Assembly: GCA_964371365.1 (NCBI GenBank)
Contig: CAYJMO010000006.1
Location: forward strand, 1-35,246
Length of the DNA: 35,246 nucleotides
Source: CAYJBH01 sp964371365
GTDB taxonomy: Bacteria; Bacillota; Clostridia; Oscillospirales; Ruminococcaceae
Direction: 5' to 3'
In this document: piece after piece, positions 18,080-26,206 of the stretch
Layout: each line of letters begins with the position of its first letter
Numbering within the stretch: the first letter of the stretch is position 1
Position numbers and translations under genes: made by a program
Notes under the pieces: generated by a model
What the model was told of the DNA's origin: nothing
Databases searched by the model: none
Seen by the model: only the letters and a program-made list of their open reading frames with translations

Positions 18080-18085
18080 TCTACG

Positions 18086-19597
18086 TTATTCCTTTATGGG
18101 TTTCATGGTCGGGAAAAGCAGTACATCACGTATGCTGAGCGAGCCGGTCAACAGCATTACAAAGCGGTCGATACCGATGCCGATACCACCGGTTGGGGGC
18201 ATACCATAGGACAAGGCGGTCAAAAAGTCCTCATCCATCGGCGCCGCCTCCTCATCGCCTGCCGCCTTAGCGCGCTCCTGTGCTTCAAAGCGCTCGCGCT
18301 GGTCGATGGGGTCGTTAAGTTCGCTAAATGCGTTTGCATACTCGCGACCGCCGATAAACAGCTCGAAACGCTCGGTGTAATCGGGGTTGTCGGGGCAACG
18401 CTTGGATAACGGTGAGATCTCGACCGGGTGATGGGTTAAAAAGGTCGGTTGAACGAGGTGTTCCTCCGCAAATAGCTCAAAGAACATGTTTAAAATATCG
18501 CCCTTTGCGTGATGTGACAGCAGTTCAAGATGGTGCTCCTTTGCAAGCTTTTTCGCCTCATCAAGCGAGATTGCATCAAAGTCTATTTTAGCATATTTTT
18601 TAACTGCATCGGTCATGCTTATCCTTGCGAACGGCACACCGAGGTCGATAACCTCGCCGTCCAGTTCCACGCTTGTAGTCCCAAGAGCCCTCTTTGCAAC
18701 CTCGCGCATTAGGTTCTCACAGAGGTCCATCATCCCCTCATAATCGGTATATGCTTGGTACAATTCAAGCAAAGTAAACTCAGGGTTATGTTTTGGTGAT
18801 ATCCCCTCGTTGCGAAAAACCCTGCCAATCTCGTAGACCTTGTCAAATCCACCCACTATAAGGCGTTTCAGATGCAACTCGAGCGCAATCCGTAGTGCCA
18901 TCGGCATACCCAATGCGTTGTGATGTGTTAAGAACGGACGAGCGGCGGCACCGCCTGCCTCACCCTGTAAAACCGGTGTCTCCACCTCTAAAAAACCCTG
19001 CTCATCCAAGACGTTGCGAATCTCACGCATGATCTTACTGCGCAACTCGAAGGACTTTTTCACCTGTGGATTTGCGATAAGGTCGACATAACGTTGGCGG
19101 TAGCGCAGTTCCGTGTCCTTTAGCCCGTGCCATTTTTCCGGGAGGGGAATAAGTGACTTTGAAAGCAGGGTGTAGCCGTCCACCTTGATGGATATCTCCC
19201 CTTTTCGGGTACGAAAAACCTCTCCAACAACGCCCACAATGTCGCCGATATCAAGACGTAGGAAGTCGGAGTACGCCTCCTCACCGAGTACATCTTTCTT
19301 AACATAGAGCTGAATGCGACCGCTGGAATCAACGAGGTCGCCAAAGCTCGCCTTGCCCATATCACGCTTTGCGGTCAGTCGACCCGCGACATTAACAACC
19401 CTAATCGGCGCTGTCTCATCGTCGGAAAAGCTCAACACTATCTCCTCGGCATAGGCGTCGACAGGATATTTAGTCTCCTCAAACGGGTTTTTGCCGGCCT
19501 CAACAAGCGCCGAGAGTTTATCCCGTCGTATCTGCAAGAGCTCGGAAAGCTCCTCCTTAGTCTGTATCGGCTCGTTTTGCAGCTCGCTATTATTCAT
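18086..19597 (-). CDS. lysS: Lysyl-tRNA synthetase, class II
   Basis: A 503-residue class II lysyl-tRNA synthetase that charges tRNA-Lys. The N-terminal OB-fold anticodon-binding domain spans about 60-170. Catalytic-domain motifs follow: motif 1 around R-S-K-I-M-R-E-I, motif 2 around V-Y-E-I-G-R-V-F-R-N-E-G-I with H-N-P-E-F-T and motif 3 as G-I-G-I-G-I-D-R near the end. Length and order are standard. The start ATG is preceded by GAAGGA. Upstream a possible promoter reads TTGATA, 17 bases, TAAACT on the minus strand (weak). The gene heads a lysS-ruvX unit. I see no T-box leader. Confidence 0.97.
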   Translation of the reverse strand: MNNSELQNEPIQTKEELSELLQIRRDKLSALVEAGKNPFEETKYPVDAYAEEIVLSFSDDETAPIRVVNVAGRLTAKRDMGKASFGDLVDSSGRIQLYVKKDVLGEEAYSDFLRLDIGDIVGVVGEVFRTRKGEISIKVDGYTLLSKSLIPLPEKWHGLKDTELRYRQRYVDLIANPQVKKSFELRSKIMREIRNVLDEQGFLEVETPVLQGEAGGAAARPFLTHHNALGMPMALRIALELHLKRLIVGGFDKVYEIGRVFRNEGISPKHNPEFTLLELYQAYTDYEGMMDLCENLMREVAKRALGTTSVELDGEVIDLGVPFARISMTDAVKKYAKIDFDAISLDEAKKLAKEHHLELLSHHAKGDILNMFFELFAEEHLVQPTFLTHHPVEISPLSKRCPDNPDYTERFELFIGGREYANAFSELNDPIDQRERFEAQERAKAAGDEEAAPMDEDFLTALSYGMPPTGGIGIGIDRFVMLLTGSLSIRDVLLFPTMKPIKE

Positions 19598-19761
19598 CCC
19601 CGGTCCTTCCTTATCTGTTTGTCACAGTGTTATTTTGTACATTCAAAGTTAAGTTTACAATAAAAACGTCAAAATATCAAGAGTTTTGACAAAATATTAT
19701 TGATTTCGATTTCAAAAGTGCAGAAGCCCGTGTAAGCTATAAAAAAAATAGAATAAATATA

Positions 19762-19790
19762 TTGACAAATCGTTCAATCGGGATTATAAT
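19762..19790 (+). promoter_or_regulatory. Consensus sigma-A promoter of tRNA-Arg
   Basis: TTGACA (19762-19767), a 17-base spacer and TATAAT (19785-19790) match the consensus at all twelve positions. The expected transcription start near 19797 lies about ten bases before the tRNA, as for a strong stable-RNA promoter. Confidence 0.92.
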
Positions 19791-19805
19791 AGACAGACAA
19801 GATGT

Positions 19806-19882
19806 GCGCCTTTAGCTCAGCTGGATAGAGTGTGTGGCTACGAACCACAAGGTCGGGAGTTCGAATCTCTCAAGGCGCGCCA
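19806..19882 (+). tRNA. tRNA-Arg (anticodon ACG)
   Basis: A complete 77-base cloverleaf. The acceptor stem is GCGCCTT paired with AAGGCGC. The D arm is GCTC/GAGT. The anticodon stem is TGTGG/CCACA around the loop CTACGAA, giving anticodon ACG (Arg, CGN codons after A34 modification). A five-base variable loop and a T arm with TTCGAAT follow. The CCA end is encoded at 19880-19882. Its 3' side marks the left edge of an AT-rich gene block, so it is a candidate integration site. Confidence 0.95.
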
Positions 19883-19892
19883 GAAAGTGAGT

Positions 19893-19929
19893 AATCATGC
19901 GGTTCTATGGACTGCATGATTTCTTTTTT
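19893..19929 (+). terminator. Terminator of tRNA-Arg
   Basis: AATCATGC (19893-19900) pairs with GCATGATT (19914-19921), with a further GT/AC pair inside, followed by TTCTTTTTT. It ends the tRNA transcript about ten bases after the CCA. Confidence 0.8.
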
Positions 19930-20043
19930 GCTAATATGCTGCTAACAAGCTGCTAACATGAGGTTTTTTGCAGTAAAATTTTTTCTTGAAACGCAAAAGC
20001 TAATTTTGCTTCTTTTTTTACCCTGCTAACATTTTTGCTAACA
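19930..20043. repeat. GCTAACA repeat cluster in gene-free stretch after tRNA-Arg
   Basis: Four copies of GCTAACA (19941, 19952, 20025 and 20037) and a variant GCTAATA (19930) lie within 115 bases. A small hairpin, GCAAAA-GCTAA-TTTTGC (19993-20009), lies between the two groups. The whole 19883-20208 stretch is AT-rich and holds no gene I can support. The repeats lie where the 3' end of an integrase gene is often found next to a tRNA attachment site. They could be integrase or excision-factor binding arms of a lost element (inference). Confidence 0.5.
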
Positions 20044-20208
20044 TACCTTTTTTATGACATTACAATTACGCCAGTGCATTTAGTAGCATTTGACTCATTT
20101 GAGGGTCTTTTTGCTTGCACTTATTATTTCACATTATCTTTTTTTGTCGGCAGTTTATGGGAGGTTGGGTTATTCAGTAGGCTTTATATAATAATTTAGT
20201 TTAACAAG

Positions 20209-20772
20209 CTAATACAAGTCGATTTTCTCAATATCTACACACCTATCTTCATCAAATACCAATTTCACGCACCAAGGCATTTTCTTTACCATAGACATAA
20301 AATCATCGTAGCCGTATGAGTTATCATAGTGGTGAATAATTTGAGAAAGTGCTGTGCCATGCGTGCCTACGATAATATTTTTATCTTTGTGTTTTTTCAG
20401 AACTTCTACTAAGGCTTTAATATTTCTTTCTCTTACTTCTCTTAAACACTCGCCGTCCGTAAACTTATAGTCAAAATCTTCCCACTGTTTTTTAATATAT
20501 CCCCAAAAATCTTCAATCCAAACGCTGTCCACTCTGCGCTCTCTAAAATCATCAATCAACCCTATTTCTAAATTATGCTTTTCGGTAAAATCGGAAATAG
20601 TATCCACCGACCTTTTATATGGGCTTGATAATGCTACATTTATATTCTTATCCGATAAAAATTCGGTGACCATTTTTCTGCTTTCCCAGCCTTTTTCTGT
20701 TAACGGTCTAATGTCATCTTGATGTATGTTGTGGTCAGACTCTGCGTGTCTAATGAAATAAATAGTTGTCAT
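20209..20772 (-). CDS. Histidine phosphatase superfamily protein
   Basis: A 187-residue member of the phosphoglycerate mutase-like histidine phosphatase superfamily. Motifs: R-H-A-E-S at 8-12 with the catalytic histidine at 9, S-S-P-Y-K-R-S near 49-55, E-R-R near 78 and G-T-H-G-T-A with the second active-site histidine near 137. It is a cytosolic phosphatase with no signal sequence; the substrate cannot be told from sequence. AAGGAG precedes the ATG. Codon use is visibly AT-rich compared with the lysS side, in line with the neighbouring island genes. It is the gene nearest the tRNA on the island side. Confidence 0.88.
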   Translation of the reverse strand: MTTIYFIRHAESDHNIHQDDIRPLTEKGWESRKMVTEFLSDKNINVALSSPYKRSVDTISDFTEKHNLEIGLIDDFRERRVDSVWIEDFWGYIKKQWEDFDYKFTDGECLREVRERNIKALVEVLKKHKDKNIIVGTHGTALSQIIHHYDNSYGYDDFMSMVKKMPWCVKLVFDEDRCVDIEKIDLY

Positions 20773-20802
20773 CTTTAGTTCTCCTTAAATTATTTTCTGT
20801 CA

Positions 20803-20831
20803 AGTATAATCGTATTAATTATTTTACTCAA
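20803..20831 (-). promoter_or_regulatory. Putative promoter of the histidine phosphatase gene
   Basis: On the minus strand TTGAGT (20831-20826), a 17-base spacer and TATACT (20808-20803) precede an AAGGAG ribosome site and the ATG at 20772. The match is good but not perfect. Confidence 0.5.
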
Positions 20832-20931
20832 AGCCTATGTACTGTCAATTATAGTTTCATCTACAAGTGCTTTTTCATTGTTAAGTTACAATTGATAGGT
20901 GACAAATAAAAATCGGAAAAAGCTCCCTTTG

Positions 20932-21678
20932 TTAGTCTACATATTCATCAAATTGCTCATTTGTTCCGTTAAAAACGTTTATATCTATATATTGTTCCTC
21001 ACCTTTATATCCTTCTAATTCCGCTGTGTCTGTGTATTGCCAGAACACCCATCCTGTGTCGTCAAACAGTATGGGTGGTATATATACATTACGTATCCAT
21101 ATATCGTTATTATGGTAGTGGTCTTTGATATATAATCTATACGCCTTTTGTGTTGCGTAGATTATTGGCTCTAACTCGTAATGTTCCGCTATAATTTGCA
21201 CCATTGTGTCTAACTCTTGCCTTGTTATATCTGCATCCGGTGGATTTTGTTCCTTATCGCCGTAAAACTCCACATCAATAACAGGTGGCAGCATGTTTTC
21301 GGTTTTCGGCACATTGGCAATAAAGTTCTCCGCCTGTGTTTTTCCGGAGCTATCATAACTAAAAAAGTGGTAGGCTCCTATGCGCAAATCTGTTTTTTGT
21401 GCTTGTTCGTAGTTGTACTTGAATTTTTCATCTACAAAACTGCTCCCCTCTGTGGCTTTAATAAATGCAAATTGGATGTCTTGTTGTGCTAAGACTTGCC
21501 AGTCTATCTCCCCTTGATATGCTGAAACATCAACGCCTTTCACTGGATATTTTCCCTCATCGGGGTTATTGATTTTTATTGTCTTTGTCAAAATCAAGGT
21601 TAAAAACGCTATACATATTATTGCCACTATTAACAACGCAATTAATGCAATCTTTAGTTTTTTATTCTTTAAATTCAT
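20932..21678 (-). CDS. GH25 lysozyme, membrane-anchored
   Basis: A 248-residue glycoside hydrolase family 25 protein that would cleave peptidoglycan between N-acetylmuramic acid and N-acetylglucosamine. Residues about 9-33 form one hydrophobic helix, a signal anchor or uncleaved signal. The catalytic domain opens with G-V-D-V-S-A-Y-Q-G-E-I-D-W (catalytic-face Asp), continues with F-A-F-I-K-A-T-E-G and G-A-Y-H-F-F, and has the D-V-E acid pair near 140-142. W-V-F-W-Q-Y-T-D near the end is also typical. The ribosome site is weak. Related enzymes occur in phages and mobile elements as well as in host remodelling, so it gives modest support to the island reading. Confidence 0.9.
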   Translation of the reverse strand: MNLKNKKLKIALIALLIVAIICIAFLTLILTKTIKINNPDEGKYPVKGVDVSAYQGEIDWQVLAQQDIQFAFIKATEGSSFVDEKFKYNYEQAQKTDLRIGAYHFFSYDSSGKTQAENFIANVPKTENMLPPVIDVEFYGDKEQNPPDADITRQELDTMVQIIAEHYELEPIIYATQKAYRLYIKDHYHNNDIWIRNVYIPPILFDDTGWVFWQYTDTAELEGYKGEEQYIDINVFNGTNEQFDEYVD

Positions 21679-21766
21679 GTTTTCGCCACATTTAACATGA
21701 TAAATTTTTTAATTTCATTTTAGTTCATTCCTCTACTGTCTCACCATCCGTCGCTTTAGGACCCAT

Positions 21767-23200
21767 TTATTTTTTATCGCTTATTCTTTCTGCATTACCG
21801 TTATCGCCCGCTTTCTTTCTCATTATATAGAATACGTAGCTGTATTCATCGCCATGCTCGTTATACATGTCAATCTCTTCTTGCAACTCTTTAACTACAC
21901 CTTGTACCGTTTCCCCTTTGTATTTTTGCAGCATTTCATCTATGTTTTTCTTTAACGGCTGATAATAGTTATCCCACCAACATTCTCTGTTCAACACAAA
22001 ATAGCGGACTACCTCATACCCTTGCCTTGTTGCTTTTTCACAGTTTTGCGTTATTCCCTCCATCTGAGCATAATATTCATCCCAGTATTTTTTTGCCTTT
22101 TTTGAAGGATTTTCTGTTATCCAGCTTATCTCACTACATATTAATAGCCCGTCATCTTTCAAATATTTTTTCCAGTCGGCTAAACCATTTTCAAATCCTG
22201 CTATATATATAGAACCCTCGGCATAGATATAATCAAAACTCCCCTCCTCAAAGGTCATCTCGAACATGGACATGCACTGTGCATTCAACCTGTCGTCGAT
22301 GCCCTTTTTTTTGGCTTTCTCATTTAGAATGTCGACATATTCGCTGTGATTGTCTATGGCAATGATTTTTGCGTTTTTTATCTCTTGTGCCATTAGCATG
22401 GTGTGTTGACCAACACCACAACCGATATCTAATATTTTTATCTCTTCTTTTCGATCTATGTCCGATATCGCCTCCACCGTCGTCTCGCTTGAGCCTGGCG
22501 CTAATCGCTCCATTCCGTCGAATGATTCAAAATAATACTCCTCGGCGTCCTTTTCCTCGAAAAATATGTCTATAACCGAGATCACGCCGAACTCCAACCT
22601 CTCCCCTACGCCGTATTTCGGTTTGCGCTTAAAGACCGGTCCGTCCAACACTATGGTGTGATATTCACCATTTTCTCCACATATATCGATCTCTCTTTTT
22701 TTAAACTCTTTAATTATCTCCCTGTCGATCGCCCTGCCGAGCAGCTCTCTGCCCAATTTTTCGTTATTTATAGTCTTTATTACACAGCTGTATCCATTTT
22801 GAATCAGCTCGTCTAAGATTTCACTTCTATCGTTATGCCAAAGGGGGAACTCCGAGACTATCTCTGCGTTCTTGCATCGTTCATCACACCATGTTTTGTG
22901 GTCCGAGATGTCTATATCACCGAAAACGGCAACTTCTGCCCCTAACTCTTTTGCCTTTCTTAGAGTATCTTCCATCACGATGTCATAATCTCCACCGCTG
23001 GAACGTCCGAACAGTATAGGTATCTCGAGGCAGTCGGATATCTCTTTCATTAGACTGTAGTCTACCCCATGAAAAAAAGATCGTTCCATTTCTTCATTCA
23101 CCATCACTATCAGCGCTACAGGATTGTTTTTTTGTTGCAACATTCTGTGCAACGACAGTGTGCTGTCCTTTCCAAAGCTGTATGAGAGTACAAAATTCAT
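21767..23200 (-). CDS. Fusion: Dph6-like ATP pyrophosphatase + SAM methyltransferase
   Basis: About 477 residues in two parts. The N-terminal 215 residues are a Dph6-type (ATP_bind_4) adenine-nucleotide alpha hydrolase: PP-loop S-F-G-K-D-S at 8-13 and the family signature C-G-E-N-G-E-Y-H-T-I-V-L-D-G-P-V-F near 174-190. In eukaryotes and archaea this family amidates diphthine on EF-2; bacterial members have other, mostly unknown roles. The second part, about 235-460, is a class I methyltransferase with L-D-I-G-C-G-V-G at 257-264 and A-I-D-N in motif II. The start is the ATG at 23200, with AAGGAG four bases upstream; the frame is open further up to 23248 without a good site. Bacteria lack diphthamide, so the target is open. 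It may act on a small-molecule or tRNA/protein amide. Confidence 0.8.
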   Translation of the reverse strand: MNFVLSYSFGKDSTLSLHRMLQQKNNPVALIVMVNEEMERSFFHGVDYSLMKEISDCLEIPILFGRSSGGDYDIVMEDTLRKAKELGAEVAVFGDIDISDHKTWCDERCKNAEIVSEFPLWHNDRSEILDELIQNGYSCVIKTINNEKLGRELLGRAIDREIIKEFKKREIDICGENGEYHTIVLDGPVFKRKPKYGVGERLEFGVISVIDIFFEEKDAEEYYFESFDGMERLAPGSSETTVEAISDIDRKEEIKILDIGCGVGQHTMLMAQEIKNAKIIAIDNHSEYVDILNEKAKKKGIDDRLNAQCMSMFEMTFEEGSFDYIYAEGSIYIAGFENGLADWKKYLKDDGLLICSEISWITENPSKKAKKYWDEYYAQMEGITQNCEKATRQGYEVVRYFVLNRECWWDNYYQPLKKNIDEMLQKYKGETVQGVVKELQEEIDMYNEHGDEYSYVFYIMRKKAGDNGNAERISDKK

Positions 23201-23352
23201 TTTTCTCCTTATTGTCAGTCTTTTGTTCATTGCTGTGACCGATGTCACCCTTTATCGACCCTCCCCCGCCAACTCTTTGTTATTTTGATTGGTCGGTCTT
23301 GTCTAAGCTTATTTTTATAGTCCTTTAACCCCGAAAACACTTTTGCCTCGTT

Positions 23353-24288
23353 TTAAACTATAAACGCATATCCTACATATGAGGCTATTCCGATAATTGA
23401 CCCCAACGCAACTGCATTGCTGGTTATTTCTTCGCCCTCCTCATCTCCAAACGCACCCACTAAAACCGGAAGTGAGAATATCGGCGGTATCAACAACAAT
23501 GACATATAGGATATATCAAGATACAAGCTACTTGTCACAAAATTGTCGATCACCAATAGTTTAAACGGTATACCCACCGCAAACATCACAATATATCGCA
23601 CTATTAAAAGTCGAACGCTCTGTTTGATATAATCCTTGTTAATCGTTATACCATAACCGATAAGCATCAGTATCATTGGAGTAGCTGTTACTGCAACCAT
23701 TGAGACGGTCTCTAACACTCCTTTATATACTGTATTCTCCTGCAACATTCTGTCTATACCGGTGAAGTTTACAATCAAACCACAAAATATACTGATTAAA
23801 ATGGGGGTTGCGTACCCTTTTAACAGTTCCGGTATCGAGAACTTCTTTTTTCCGACCTGAATTCTCAACATCGGCATATAAAAGCTCCAGACAAATATCT
23901 CATGTGCAAGACCAATCACCGAAAAGATTGCAAGGTTTTCTTCGCCGTACAAAATGCTAAACAAAGCAATTCCTATCAATGAATATGCACAGCAGGACGA
24001 CATATATGGGTTGTAGCGATGCCGTAGCGCCGATATTAAATTCAATGCCCGACCTGCAAGCATCATAAGCGAGAGAAGGATTATTATTAATAAAAATATC
24101 ACTAACATCTCGGCATCGAGCTCTATCTCTCTAAACAAATCAAATAACACACACGCCAGCGACACATTCACGACAATAAAGCGTATACCATGCATTCCCT
24201 GTGGCGAAATTATGTTTTTGTACCTTATCAGCACTCCAAGACTTATCAAGAAAACTATGGGCAGAATTTTACTTACGATTTCAATCAT
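23353..24288 (-). CDS. AEC-family (auxin efflux carrier-like) transporter
   Basis: About 311 residues with ten or so hydrophobic segments in two halves, and short polar links, fitting the AEC (auxin efflux carrier) permease family that exports or takes up small organic acids in bacteria. Landmarks: L-I-R-Y-K-N-I-I near the start, N-V-S-L-A-C-V-L-F and, in the second half, M-I-L-M-L-I-G-Y-G-I and L-L-I-P-P-I-F-S-L-P-V. The ATG at 24288 is chosen because TGGAGT lies seven bases upstream. A longer frame to 24393 adds 35 residues that look unlike a carrier N-terminus. A TTGACA-type promoter lies just upstream. Substrate unknown. Confidence 0.82.
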   Translation of the reverse strand: MIEIVSKILPIVFLISLGVLIRYKNIISPQGMHGIRFIVVNVSLACVLFDLFREIELDAEMLVIFLLIIILLSLMMLAGRALNLISALRHRYNPYMSSCCAYSLIGIALFSILYGEENLAIFSVIGLAHEIFVWSFYMPMLRIQVGKKKFSIPELLKGYATPILISIFCGLIVNFTGIDRMLQENTVYKGVLETVSMVAVTATPMILMLIGYGITINKDYIKQSVRLLIVRYIVMFAVGIPFKLLVIDNFVTSSLYLDISYMSLLLIPPIFSLPVLVGAFGDEEGEEITSNAVALGSIIGIASYVGYAFIV

Positions 24289-24316
24289 TTTGTTACTCCA
24301 ATCGACTATACATGTA

Positions 24317-24345
24317 AGTTTATCAACTTTATGTAATAATGTCAA
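24317..24345 (-). promoter_or_regulatory. Putative promoter of the AEC-carrier gene
   Basis: On the minus strand TTGACA (24345-24340), 17 bases, then TAAACT (24322-24317). The -35 box is perfect and the -10 box matches four of six. It supports the start at 24288 over 24393, since the longer form would begin upstream of the transcript. Confidence 0.6.
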
Positions 24346-24437
24346 CGTTTTTCGGAGTTTATCCTTTGTTTTTTTATTTTTCCTGTTTACCACAACATTT
24401 ATTGCTTTTAGTCGTCGATGTCACACTATATTTTGAT

Positions 24438-24453
24438 TGTTCCACGTGGAACA
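24438..24453. promoter_or_regulatory. parS-like site (ParB/Spo0J binding), variant
   Basis: TGTTCCACGTGGAACA is a perfect 16-base palindrome that differs from the Firmicute parS consensus TGTTTCACGTGAAACA at two symmetric positions and keeps the central CACGTG. It lies 52 bases past the radical SAM stop, in the gap before the AEC carrier. Such sites bind ParB and cluster near the chromosome origin. Confidence 0.6.
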
Positions 24454-24505
24454 CGTCAAATTTTCCGTAGCCGCGTATCTATCGTTTTACCATTTGTATA
24501 GTAGT

Positions 24506-25981
24506 CTATTTTTTAGACAGTCTATGCTCTTTGATAAACTTCGGAGTTCTGCCTACCGGATTAACAGCTCGCAAGTCTGATTCCATGGCATCTATCAGTA
24601 TATCATAGTCGCAAACTTCTTTTAAATAGTTCAGCAGTCTGTTTGCAAGCTCAAACATGCTCTCGTTATGAGGTGCACCGACATTGCGATATAAATTATA
24701 GAATAGATCAAACGGGCTATAGAATTTTGATATTGCTATCTGCATTGTCCTATCAAATCGATGTGTGTTATATATCTTGTCGACCACCTCCTCGACACCT
24801 TTTAGTTCCTTTAACTCATTTTCTGATATCCACGGCGTGCTTTTAACCTCGTACGGAGCTTTATCACAAAAAATTCCTTTCGGTTGGCTTTCCATCGGGC
24901 TCCCTCTTAACAGTTTTAGAAAACCAAGCTGTATTACATCGGCATTTAACTTAAATGCAATATTAAATCCATTTTTAAAACTGTTATAGTCTTCATACGG
25001 CAGCCCGGCAATTAAATCAATGTGAATATGCAGGTTTTTGTTTGAAGTCAGTCTATAAATATTTTTCTTTAATGTATCTACGTTTGTATTTCGATTAATC
25101 GCGTCTAATGTCTGGGTGTTAAAACTTTGTAGACCGATTTCTAATCGAAATAATCCATTTTGAGTATTGCAAAATTCATCCATCAATTCATCTGTTAAGA
25201 TGTCCGCTGCAATTTCAAAATGAAATTGAATTTTATCAGAAAACTGTTCTCCCGATAATTTCTTTATGTGTTTAACAATCTCTAATGCGTGTTTTGAATT
25301 TGCATTGAAACTGCGATCAACAAATTTAATTGTTTTAGTTCCGGAATTTGCTAACGCTACGATTTCTTCCTTTACTCTGTCTATCGGAAAATATTTTACT
25401 CTTTCATTTCTTCCGGATAAACAGAAGCTACATCTAAAAGGACAACCTCGACTTGTCTCTATGTAGGAAATTTTTTTATTGAGCGCCTTGAAATAATCTT
25501 TAGAATAGGGTGACGATGGAATAACGGTGTCAAAATGTATTCCACCATCATATAATTTGCTTTTCACCCCTCCTATCATTTTCGAGCTTTGATTTTTTTC
25601 GATTGCATCAATTAGTTTTGAAAACGGTATCTCCCCTTCTCCACAGATTATATAGTCTACGTTGTATTCGTCGATGTAGTACTTTGGATTATAGCTTACT
25701 TCAGGCCCTCCTAAAATCAGCGTTGGACAAATTTTTTCAAATTGATGGATTTCAAATAGCAACGATTTTACAAATTCGATATTCCAGATATAACAACACA
25801 GTGCTACTATATCCGGTTTTATTAATATTATTTCTTGTAGAAGTTCTGCTACAGATCCATTTATCGTATATTCAATTACGCATACGTCATGTATTTTTTC
25901 ATCTATTGATGATTTTAAATACCATGGAGCTAACGAAGAATGTATATATCGTGAATTTATGTTTATTATAGCAATTTTCAT
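24506..25981 (-). CDS. B12-binding-domain radical SAM protein (DUF4080 type)
   Basis: A 491-residue protein. The N-terminal 140 residues form a Rossmann-like cobalamin-binding domain (I-N-S-R-Y-I-H-S-S-L-A-P at 8-19 and L-G-G-P-E-V near 90-95; no D-x-H-x-x-G motif, as in many members). The radical SAM core follows, with C180-x3-C184-x2-C187 in G-C-P-F-R-C-S-F-C for the 4Fe-4S cluster. The final 120 residues fit the DUF4080 tail found on this clostridial subfamily (Y-S-P-F-D-L-F-Y-N-L). The substrate is unknown; related enzymes do methylations and rearrangements. The gene is AT-rich, monocistronic and flanked on both sides by parS-like sites. The ribosome site is weak (AGAAGTG). Confidence 0.88.
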   Translation of the reverse strand: MKIAIININSRYIHSSLAPWYLKSSIDEKIHDVCVIEYTINGSVAELLQEIILIKPDIVALCCYIWNIEFVKSLLFEIHQFEKICPTLILGGPEVSYNPKYYIDEYNVDYIICGEGEIPFSKLIDAIEKNQSSKMIGGVKSKLYDGGIHFDTVIPSSPYSKDYFKALNKKISYIETSRGCPFRCSFCLSGRNERVKYFPIDRVKEEIVALANSGTKTIKFVDRSFNANSKHALEIVKHIKKLSGEQFSDKIQFHFEIAADILTDELMDEFCNTQNGLFRLEIGLQSFNTQTLDAINRNTNVDTLKKNIYRLTSNKNLHIHIDLIAGLPYEDYNSFKNGFNIAFKLNADVIQLGFLKLLRGSPMESQPKGIFCDKAPYEVKSTPWISENELKELKGVEEVVDKIYNTHRFDRTMQIAISKFYSPFDLFYNLYRNVGAPHNESMFELANRLLNYLKEVCDYDILIDAMESDLRAVNPVGRTPKFIKEHRLSKK

Positions 25982-26013
25982 ATCACTTCTTTCTCTATAA
26001 TACGCTATATATC

Positions 26014-26042
26014 ATTTTATCGCAGTTTGTCATTTTTTGCAA
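26014..26042 (-). promoter_or_regulatory. Putative promoter of the radical SAM gene
   Basis: On the minus strand TTGCAA (26042-26037), 17 bases, then TAAAAT (26019-26014), 33 bases before the ATG. The boxes and spacing are the same as those of the divergent promoter at 26446-26474. Confidence 0.6.
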
Positions 26043-26206
26043 GTGAAAATTTTTTTGTCCTTAAAATTTATTTTTGTATTATATTATATACTAATAATTA
26101 TTTTCATATATCACAGAATATATTTTTACAAGCCTATCGATAACATTCAAAATTTTCAGTATCAAAAATTGATTTTCAAATTGTAAATGCATCGTATCAA
26201 ATGCAT

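Noticed and set aside
17642..18409. 255-codon plus-strand ORF opposite ruvX and lysS
   Set aside because: It is antisense to two clear genes. The residues look like random reverse-strand translation.
20066..20128. 20-codon minus-strand open stretch as a relic of an integrase C-terminus
   Set aside because: The position fits, but it is too short, lacks integrase active-site residues and cannot be told from chance.
23201..23248. Longer start for the Dph6-methyltransferase fusion
   Set aside because: The extra 16 residues have no ribosome site close by, while AAGGAG precedes the ATG at 23200 and the family begins at that point.
24289..24393. N-terminal extension of the AEC carrier
   Set aside because: It would begin upstream of the likely promoter and adds a charged stretch unlike the family. 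TGGAGT supports 24288.
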